Below, in pieces: positions 35,847 to 45,700 of a stretch of 63,134 nucleotides of DNA (position 1 is its first letter; the number at the start of each line of letters is the position of its first letter). The stretch comes from Zygnema cylindricum (Eukaryota; Streptophyta; Zygnematophyceae; Zygnematales; Zygnemataceae), in contig JBBHKE010001793.1 of assembly GCA_037447655.1 (NCBI GenBank), positions 1 through 63,134 of the forward strand. Direction: 5' to 3'. The notes beneath the pieces were generated by a model. It saw nothing but the letters and a program-made list of their open reading frames with translations. It had not been told where the DNA came from and did no database searches. The position numbers and the translations under genes are program-made.

Positions 35847-37747
35847 TGAAACTTTGTGTGTGCCATTGCCCACAAAAATTGCAGATCCAAAAGAAGCTAA
35901 TCTAGATAGTGCCCACTCCAAGTTGATATAAACCCAAATGATTTACCTTTTGACAATAACAAAACAATTATAGCTTCACCCCTGTGAAATAAGACTTTAT
36001 GTGTGCTCAGTTCTACCACAGAATGCAAAGTTAGAATATGAGTTTTGGACACATTCACCAACTTTGGCTTTCCCTTAGAAATGCTGCCACCCTGGCGGGC
36101 CAAAACTTTAACCGACTACACCCTTGTATAGCCTAGACTCCCTTGAGTTCGCAGTAAAAAGAATCACTGAAAATGGTCAAGTAAATTAATCGTTATGAAT
36201 GGTCAAAGATGACCTTTTTGTACTGGAGCTCTCTCGGAGAGAGGCTGCTACCTACTAAGGGCGTGTCCCCATGTAACCAATATTTTGAAAAGTTATTTTG
36301 GAATTTAGCGCTGATTTTACGGTGTACTTTTCAAAGTGTGCCTATGTCAATCGTTACTTGCGCGTTCATTATTTTGAATATGTGGCAGTTGTACACGTCG
36401 CCTATACTTGCGATACCTGTAGACATCAACAAACTACTGACATTTGTAGACGACAACGATCTCGGAACAAACTGCGGACATTTGTACGCTGCAAAAAGCT
36501 CTTGACATACTGGGACAATTGTTGACGCCAACTGTCATTTGTTGACGCCCACACGTGAACGACATAAGCAATCGCCTACGTATACAAAATGACATTTGTA
36601 GACGCCCACAAGTGGACAACATAAGCAAACGGACAAACAATTTTTTTTTCATGTATTCTCCCAACTGCAAAAAAACAAATGAAATCTTTTGATGCGTGCA
36701 ACACAGGCTTTCTATTCGTCAATAGGGTAGTATTTTGATTAAAAGGAGGTCGCGAATTGATTTCAGTGCAAGTGTGAAGATGTGCTAGAAGTGGGTCGCG
36801 ATGATAACATTGCCAAATCGTTGTACCTTTCAAGTTCCAAGATGACGCAAAATGTATTTGAGTTTTTGCCCATTTTTCATACGGCGTAATATTTCTAAGT
36901 AGGAAGTCCCATTTACTGTGTAAACGACGGAAAAAAACCCTTACTTGAACACTTGGGGACACGCCCTAAAATTTCTAAGTCTTATCTCTCTGCAAAACTC
37001 TATCTACTAACGTACGGCACCAATCAAACAACTGTGTCGTTTAGAAAAGTACATGTGTCGGTGTACTACCTGTACGGCCATTGTACGACATGGCCAAAAT
37101 GTCGACACATGTCATATCCGAATTTGTTCCCGTAATCTCTGGAGTTGCCGCTATCTAACGTTGCCGCGCCACGTGTCACATGACGTGGCGATGACAGTAA
37201 AACGCCAAAAGTACATATTTAGTGATCGCGGCGCCTATCGTGGCCGTCCGATCAAAACCTGATACAACTATAGCCGTTGAAAATATACGCGCGGTATTTG
37301 TTTTGCGTTCAAAACAAATGCGCGGTATCCGTTTCATATAATGCATCAAACCGTACATTGTACTATTCAAAATTCTATCTATGCATTACGTATCTATTTC
37401 CCGTTAAATGAACTAGTCAACGTGTAACAAATTATATATTTCTCAAACCTATTATTTCATAACACTAATCCTATACTTATAGGTTAAAGCTAACGGGTAA
37501 TTTGACGAACGGCAGGTACCCGGATCAAATCTTGGGTCCGTCCAACCTTTTAGGTAACTCTTTCAAGATTTGCCTTCCTGTCCTCTTTGGACAACCTAGG
37601 CACCTATGAATCTAACTCCTCCTCAAGTTTTCAGTGACTGCGACAAGTGTGGGGACTTGAGTGAAGAGTTAGAGTCAAGCTGTCATTGTCTCCTCTTTGC
37701 CTTTTATTTTACAATCTCTAGACCTAGAAAATACTTAAATTTCAACA
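35847..37747 (-). repeat. 5' LTR of element 4 (with MITE insertion)
   Basis: About 1.19 kb once the 708-bp MITE at 36259-36966 and its duplicated TAA are removed. It matches the 3' LTR throughout, including the antisense tRNA-like block (plus strand 37468-37543, box B GGATCAAATCTT), the TGACGTGGC word near 37180 and the CTCTCTCGGAGAGAG hairpin at about 36228-36242. Confidence 0.85.
36259..36966 (-). mobile_element. MITE family H1, complete copy inside an LTR
   Basis: 708 bp bounded by GGGCGTGTCCCCATGT and its inverted partner CTTGGGGACACGCCC, with TAA at both sides (36256-36258 and 36967-36969). The intact LTR at 33160 shows the empty site (CCTACTAAATTTTC). Read on the minus strand, its start (GTAAGGGTTTTTTTCCGTCG) matches 54393 and 22437. 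TIR plus 3-bp TAA duplication suggests PIF/Harbinger. No transposase inside. Confidence 0.85.
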
Positions 37748-37752
37748 ACGTG

Positions 37753-38380
37753 TAATTTTGGGCGACCAATCACATTACGCGAGAGATGACCTTGTTGTTA
37801 AGTTTGTACTTTTGGACCATTTTAGTGTAAATGCTTACTCTAATACGAACAACATTGACGCTTATACTGGTCACAACTCCGAAAGACATATGAGGGAATA
37901 CACTTATTACAATTAAGACACATATTAACATAATTAAATCTAATAAGACTACCCAAATGCGACATTAATAGAATAAATAACCAACGGATGAATCGTACAA
38001 CGGACATACGTCCAACTTTTTGACAAAACGGCGTTGCGTAATCGTCCCATCTGTAAATGTTACGCATCAAAAACTGAGTTTAAAGTATACGCTTTGCGAT
38101 GTAGCGTTGACGCATATTTGCCGTAAATTAGTCTGACATATACGGATATTTGAATTTCGCGACGGCGTACGATTTCTAATATTTTGTACGGATACATATA
38201 TTAATGTATACAGTTGTACGGCGATTATTCCTTTTTTTGCAACTCTCAAAATAGCATTAACGCCAAAATTAGAATACACCTTTTTTTGAAAAATTTCAAA
38301 TTCTTAATTAGCATTAATAACGATAATTTTTCACAACACTAATTAAACTTTGACGCTTATAACGATTCGCGGTTTACACA
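37753..38380. other. AT-rich sequence, no gene recognised
   Basis: Contains fragments related to 55590-55700 (AAATTTCAAATTCTTAATTAGC and a TAACGATTCGCGG motif near 38360, similar to the mariner-like MITE ends). No coding pattern. Confidence 0.4.
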
Positions 38381-38716
38381 ATTTGTTTTGTTTTGTCCGT
38401 TTTCGTCCGGTACGAATTTTCCGATGCCATTTCACGTCGACCGGACAGGCGACGCAAAGGCAAAGCGCATCTTCTTCAACCGTGAAACGGCACAGGCTGG
38501 AAGGCGGTACGTCTACAATGTCATGGAAGGACATGTGACGTCACTAAGCAGTTCCAAAAAATAACGTGCGACAACACAGATTGTAGACGTTGACAACCGT
38601 CACAAGTATCGTCGACGTATACAATCATCACAAACGTAAGTTATGGACATTTAGAAAACCTGGTCCGGCGGATACAAAGTATGTTCGCTAAGTTACATGC
38701 ACATGGGGACATGTCC
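38381..38716 (+). mobile_element. 5'-truncated MITE of family H1
   Basis: Homologous to 54780-55145: TTTTGTCCGTTTTCGTCCGG, GCATCTTCTTCAACCGTGAA, AATAACGTGCGACAACACAG. It ends CATGGGGACATGTCC followed by TAA. The left terminus is missing. Confidence 0.75.
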
Positions 38717-38859
38717 TAAGGATTTTCAATCTTCCCCCTTAAAATCTTAAATTACGTGGCTCCATCAATTTAGAACACGTGGTTTATAACCTCTACGCGC
38801 TGAAATATTTTCCAAGTTTTAACACCCAGTAATGCTTGTCGTACACATTGAAAAAATCC

Positions 38860-38906
38860 CTGATGGAACTTCACCCTTAATATCTCTAAGGGTGAAGTTC
38901 CATCAG
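38860..38906. repeat. Head-to-head H2 termini forming a 20-bp inverted repeat
   Basis: CTGATGGAACTTCACCCTTA (38860-38879) and its exact reverse complement (38887-38906) are separated by seven bases. These are the termini of two H2-type elements facing each other, or a palindromic junction. Confidence 0.85.
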
Positions 38907-39411
38907 ACGTTTCTGTAATCGTACGGCCAACTCTACAGACCGGGTTGATGGAGTCGATGTTCCATCACGAAGAGTCTGTAAACCCGTGTCCTAAATTGAC
39001 TGGCGCCACGTAAGCTACGATCCGATATTGAATATCTTTCAGATTTTTAGCACCGACAAACTTAACTTCAAATTTTCACTTGCGTACCATGTACCTGCGT
39101 ACGAAATCATCATCATACGACAGAACTTTTATACTTTTTGTAGATAGCTCATTATTTAGGGTTTTTGTTTTCGGAAATAACGAAAGTCCTTTGAGAGAAA
39201 TAGTGTGACGAACAAAAGTTATCGAAAATAGCGTGACGAAGGAATGTTACGAAATTACATTTTTATTTTCGGTTGTATTTTGGAAAGCACGTGCCATGTG
39301 CAAATCTTGTGATTTTTCGTTGGTCGTGCATCGTGACACGCAGCTTAATCGTCCATCGTGTCACGATTTTTTTTTTCTGTATCAGCCAACCCACCTCCTC
39401 GAGGTGGGTTG
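38890..39411 (+). mobile_element. H2-family MITE fragment
   Basis: Starts GGGTGAAGTTCCATCAGAC after TAA. The region 39055-39250 is an inverted homologue of 22110-22390. A strong hairpin (AACCCACCTC, loop CTC, GAGGTGGGTT) lies at 39388-39410, with a counterpart in the copy at 21956. The right terminus is not seen. Confidence 0.5.
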
Positions 39412-39729
39412 ACAGGACGGTCAGTATTACCTCCAAGACCTTTGGAGAGTATTGGCAAAGATTCTCTGTAATGTTGTTCTCAAAACTGAGACTCTTTTAC
39501 TAACACTGATATATACCCTACACTAATAATTTCTTTACTCTCACAACGTTTCACGGCGTTTTAGTACTTCCAAGGCTTCAAGGGTATACTCATCTCGATC
39601 GTTATCGTAGATACTATTTTCTCTTTCATCAGTCTCTAATTCCGACGTGCGCTATTTGATTGCGCCTCGTCGCTTTCTCTTGTTGTCCTTTTTGCCTGAC
39701 CACGCATCATCATCCAGTGAGCAGGAGCC
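39412..39729 (+). promoter_or_regulatory. 5' region of ABCF5
   Basis: The 318 bases between the MITE remnant and the ATG should hold the promoter and 5' UTR. There is no strong TATA box. CT-rich and ATCTCGATCG-type words occur at 39590-39690. The transcription start cannot be placed. Confidence 0.35.
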
Positions 39730-42700
39730 ATGGCGGAGGCTTGCCACTTGTCATCAGGGCTCCTCTCCATTGCTGGCCCCCTTCCACAGGCCAACCTGGA
39801 TGCTCTGCATATGGCAAAAGCATTGACGCGTGGCATGTGCGTGCCGACACTCTCCTCGTCTACGTCTGCCACCTGCTCCTCCTCCTCCCTTTCAAGGAAG
39901 GTTGGGGGCCATGACACCAGGTTGAGTTCTTCCAAGGTCTCTAGACTCTCTTATCAATCCTTGATTACTGATTTCTTGTCAGAAGAAGTTTCTGGTTCTT
40001 CACGGTTCAGGAAATGCAGCTGGAAATGCGTCGGCCTATCTCAAAAGTCTTCTTCCATGTCTATTTCTGTAGTTCCTGCTGGTGTGGACGCCTCCACTCC
40101 GTTTCGTTTGTCCGTTTCTATGGTAGCTGTGGAGGCTCAGAAAGCGTCAGGTGGCAGTAAATCAACTGTCTCGTCATCTTCTTCTTCCTCCTCAGTCGAT
40201 GAGAGACTGACACAATCTTCTGGCAAAAAAGGACAAAGAGATCGTACCGGGGCATCAAGTGTTTCATCTGGAGTTCGTTTGGAGCATATTGCAAAGACTT
40301 TTAAAAATGCACAGGTGCTAAAGGATGTGAGTTGGGAAGTGAAGAAAGGAGAAAGGGTAGGATTAGTTGGTATTAATGGTGCTGGAAAAACCACACAATT
40401 GAAAATTATATCTGGGGAAGAAGAGCCTGATTCCGGTGCCGTTATTAAAGCAAACCCTAACATGAAAATTTCATATTTGACTCAAGAATTTGAAGTGGTC
40501 CCTACGAGAACGGTACGAGAAGAGTTTTTGAGTGCGTTTGAAGAACAAATGGAGGTCGCTCGACGAATGGAACAAGTGCAATTGGATCTTGAGAACTCAA
40601 CGGAGGACATGGAAAGGATGGCCGCTTTGCTAGATGAGCTCGATTTACTCCAAAAGAAGGCGGAATCTCTCGATTTATTTGACGTGGACGTCAAAATCAA
40701 CAAAATGATGCCAGAATTAGGGTTTACGTTAGAGGATTCTGATCGATTAGTAGCGTCTTACAGTGGAGGATGGCAAATGAGAATGTCTCTTGGTAAAATT
40801 CTGTTACAAGATCCTGACCTTTTGTTGCTCGATGAACCTACGAATCACTTGGATTTGGATACAATTGAGTGGTTAGAAGGATATTTAAAACAGCAAGATG
40901 TGCCAATGGTTATTGTTTCGCACGATCGAGCATTTTTGGATCAACTTTGTAATAAAATTGTGGAAACAGATTTGGGAGTCAGTATGACTTTTCAAGGGAA
41001 TTACTCAGAATATGTGGCCCAAAAGGCAGAATGGGTTGAAGCTCAGCGAATGGCATTTGAGAAACAGCAAAAGGAAATTGCGAGAACAGAGGAAATGATT
41101 CAAAGATTAAGTGGAGGTGCAAATACAGGAAGGGCTTCTGCAGCAGAGAAGGTACCGCAATCTTTTCGATTTGTATTTATTATTTTTCTTTTGTTTGACA
41201 ATTCGTGTCCCGGCTTTTGGTCATTTCAGGTCCCAGTTCTTGTGATGTTTTCTTTGACCTTTCGTGGAACTGTCAATCTGAGTTTGACTAAAACAATGGA
41301 TTGGTCTCTTCTTCTATCATTGGCTCACGATTTGACCTAATTTGGAAAGGGCGGTTCTTGTTATTTTCTTTTGTTTTCTTTTGTTATTGTTTTGTTTGTT
41401 ACAATGCTTCTTGACTCAAGTTCTGAATCAGTATGTAACCTTGTTTAAGTCTAATCTCAACTGAACTCTTGGTTTTGAAATTATTATTACCTTGGATTTC
41501 AGTCTTTGCCTGTCGGTTATGCTTATGTTTTTCTTATAAATTATGTAAGGCGTATAAGAATCTTGTTTCACAACTTCTGAAAATGGACAATGGTAGTGAC
41601 ACCTGCAGTTTTTTACTTTATTTTCTTACTCCAAAGTTTTTGAAAAGGTTGGGCTTTTTCTTTTTCCGGTTCTGTCCTTCTTGTCCCGTTTATGTGTAGA
41701 TATTTATATTACTCATAAACATTACTACTATTGATGTTCTTTAGAAGTTATTCCTTAGTTGAAGTCTGTATTTTCAGTACTGTCATATGTTTGGCAGAAC
41801 ACACCTGTAGGAGAGATGTGAAGAGGTTTCATACGTTTGACTGCCCATTCTTTTGTTTCATTTGTTATTTGGTTGCATTTGAATGCTATGGTTCTATTCT
41901 TAACGTTGACTTCAACATCTATTGCTTGAACAGCAACTGGAGAAGATGCAAGAAGATGGGAAGATAGTTGATAAACCGTTTGAAAGGAAGCAACTGAAAT
42001 TTCGGTTTCCAGAACTTGAACGCAGTGGTCGAACTGTGGTGGACGTGAAGAATCTCAGCCATTCTTATGGCTCTAAGGTGACTATTTATCACTAATCCTG
42101 GCCATGGTATTATCTGCTATTTATGCCATTTTCAATCTAAATAGCATACGAAAAATATTCTGCAAAATAATATGGTTGCTTTTTAGTTTCAGGACATATT
42201 AGTCATTGTTGCTTTTGGCAACATAGAAACAGTTCTATTTCACACCATAAGTACGTGGCATTTCTGTAAATTTTCACACTATTGTTCTGAACAAATCAAA
42301 CGACCCTCGCAAGTAAAGCGGTTTTGCATCTAGAAATAACAGCCTCTATTAGGCTGACATATAACCCAATGTTAAATGTCACGAAGTTTAGTCTTACGGA
42401 ATGTAGTTTTTGACTGACTTCATTGTCTGATACAGAATGACCCCGTCACTTCAATTCGTCCAGTTTCCATTGTCCATTTTCCTATCTCTCCACGTTCATT
42501 TTTTCTTTTTGTGAAATAGTAAACTATTTTAGATAAGAAAGGATTAGGGTGTGGTGATGAAAATCAAGAGCGAGAAAGCCTTAAAAGAGAGGTCCTGGAG
42601 GTTGTCTTTGACGACCTTATCATTTACTAAACTCCTAAATTGGTTTTTCTAACTGTGACAGATGCTTTTTGATAAAGCTAATTTAGAAATAGAGCGTGGG

Positions 42701-45700
42701 GAGAAAATTGCGTTTATTGGACCAAATGGTTGTGGAAAAAGTACTTTACTGCGATTTATAATGGGTTTTGAAAAATCGAGACATGGTGGAGTGGCTCTTG
42801 GGGAGCATAGAGTGGTCGCGAATTATTTTGAACAAAATCAGGTCAGGAAAACAAATGCTTGACATATTTCTTTTAGTATACTTTTCTGTTAATCTCATTT
42901 TTCCCGCTTTTTTGTGTCCTGTGGTTGACTTGAAGTCGATTCCATCTTTATTTATTTCAATTTGGAGTTACTTTTACGAGTTTCTCATGATAAATGTAAT
43001 CAGAGGTTCCTTAGGTGTAGATGTTGCTGCCATTGTTGCTCGATTAATCACCATATTGAATTATTGAGAGAAAGCTTGATATATTTGTATTAGTACCTGG
43101 ATGACTCACATAGCCGGTGAGGTTTTCGGCTTACGGAAACCAAACCGGGAACTTATGTGAATTGTCGTATATACGTCCTACCTAGGTAAGAATTTACAAG
43201 ATCTTTAATTGAGCAATCTTCCCATTACGCATCCATGCTCTTCAATTATATGGCGAATATCTTCAGGATTTTTTCTGTATTCGATGTCTTGAATATTGTC
43301 CACCTCAAAAGCGCCTCCTAACAAACATTGTGAAACCTATGACAAGGAACTCTACACCGCACATGGCTATTAGAGTTATTGAGCTATTAGCGTAACACTT
43401 TATTTAAATTGACTACATAAAATGATATTTTGAAACGTAGCTTATTATGGGCCAGTTAATAAGCAGTGTTATTAACACTTAGTTATGATTTGAGTCAAAA
43501 AAAACACACACTTGAATTAGAATAATTATAGCGATGGGCAGTGCAGTTGTTGCTATCTTTTTACTTTAGTTCAAGATGCTCTTTTCATTCATTCTTCCTT
43601 GCAATTTTAAACCAAATTCACTATATGCATATGTATATACATACAATATTTTTTCTCATGTAGCTGTTTTATTTTTAGTTCTTGGTGGCTTTCTCCGTTT
43701 TTTCCAGTCGTTCTATTTCCTAGTAGATGTATTTACATCCATAAAAATTGCAATATACACCCACAAATCTCATAAGCCATAGACCTCTGAAATGTTTTTG
43801 GGAACCTCAAATAAGCTCTGAAAATGTCGGACCTGAACTTACATAATCGAGAAAACCATAAAAACCTGTAAGAAAAGTCTCGGGTTCTAAACTGCTACCT
43901 GAAAATATCTGTAATACAGGCTGAAGCCCTGGATTCAGAGAAGACCGTTTTGAAGACACTGGAAGAGACGGCCGATGGTTGGAGAATAAATGATGTCAAA
44001 GCCCTCTTGGGACGATGTGGATTTAAGGGGGAAATGGTTAACAAGAAGGTTTCAGTTCTGAGTGGAGGAGAAAAGGTAGGCGAGGTCATTTTTTCCTTGC
44101 CACCCTTCTTCGTCCTTTTTTTTTCTGTTTATGTTTCCTCTTTTTTTCTTTTTTCTTTTGCGCAACTCTTTCTAGATGGTTAAGTGACATTTTTTAAAGG
44201 TGTATATTTTTTAACAGCAGGGATGTGTAGATATCCCAAAACACATCTTTTTCTATATAGTTTTAGAAATTGTTTCACCGTGATAAATTGGAGAAGTTGC
44301 TGTTTTGTTTGTGTATTTATTATTGAACATAAGGGTTCCAAAAAATCCCGGTTTTTTAATCATTTTTAGCCTCTATCTCCCCCCTTTTTTTTTCCTGCAT
44401 GTAACAATTTTTTGGTACAAACTACTTTGTTGCAAACTAATTTTATGCAGTTAACAGTGCACATGTGAACGCTTATTCTGTTTCCCTTTTGCAAGTCCGT
44501 CTTTTATTTTACATTGAATTCTTATTTGTTTGTTGTTGCGTAGTTTGTGTGTATGTGTTTTCTTTCTGATTCTGTACGATTATATGTCATACTATTCACA
44601 AAAAAAACGTCAAAGCATTGCCAGCTTTGCTGGCTTTAATTTTCTTTTATGTTGAATCCTTATTTTACTTTGGTGTGTGTGTGTGTGTGTTCTTTTTTCC
44701 ATTTTGTCAGGCTCGTTTGGCTCTCTGCAAATTTATGGTCACTCCTGCGACGCTTCTGGTGTTGGACGAACCCACGAACCATCTCGATATTCCTACTAAA
44801 GAAATGCTGGAGGTGAGAAAAGTACACTGTGAATCGCGATAGGTTTAGAGGGGTTTTGAGGGATTTTTTAGGGTTTTGAGGAATTCAAGTAAAATAAAGT
44901 ATTAGGTGAGAAAAGTACAGTTATTGGCTATTGAAATAAAGTAATTATTAGTATAACAGGTTTAGTAGTTATAAATTAGGGTCGAGTGACGTGACAGCTT
45001 GCTATCCCACTTAGTAAACTACACCTCCCATCGTTATTAGTGTTAAAGAAAAATAGTGTAAATGCGAAATTAGAATTAATAATACTAATTTAGTGCAAGG
45101 TGACGTGGCAAATTTTGGTCCACTTCCTTAAATAATGTTGTTAACTCTATTTTGTGATTTTTGGCCAAAAAAAGCCACGACCGAATTAGTGTTATTAACA
45201 CTAATAACGATGGGCGGTGTAGTGTTACAACAGATTTTAGGTCAAAATATTGTCGACCGAAGTACAGCAGGTGTTAAGAAATATAAAGCGTGGGTTTTAT
45301 TTTACTGTTGTATTTCCAATTTAGGTCCGAGCAACATGGACGACTTTGGATCTCTCACCAAATTATTGTTAAGAAAAAAACATTATGTATTTTTAACAGT
45401 ATTTTATGTTTAGGGGCAAAAAAAACCGCCACTGAATTCTGTTAATTCTAATAACCATTCATGTTTTAGTGTTATTGACTATAATGTCCATAAATTGTGG
45501 TCATTTGATTTCCATGTTTGGAATACAATCATTAGCCTGTTTACATGAAGATGATTAGGGAAATTGAGTTGTAATTATAATGTGTAAAAAAATGAGGACA
45601 TTTTAAACTTTTTTAAATCTGTATAAAGTAAATACAGTAAAAACACATTTTATTCTGATTGACTCCCGTTTTCCTTTTTAAAATGCAAATTAGAACCGTA

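Larger units (their letters stand above)
32717..37747 (-). mobile_element. Copia element 4: complete non-autonomous element, minus strand
   Basis: A 5.03-kb insertion flanked by exact 5-bp target duplications ACGTG (32712-32716 and 37748-37752). 5' LTR 37747-35847 (interrupted by a MITE), primer site 35845-35834, internal region 35846-33945, purine tract 33957-33945, 3' LTR 33944-32717. The internal region is only 1.9 kb: gag, a zinc-knuckle region, then directly an RNase H remnant. No integrase or RT motifs occur. Mobilisation must have relied on enzymes from a full-length relative. The LTRs are roughly 90% identical by eye, so insertion is not very recent. Confidence 0.88.
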
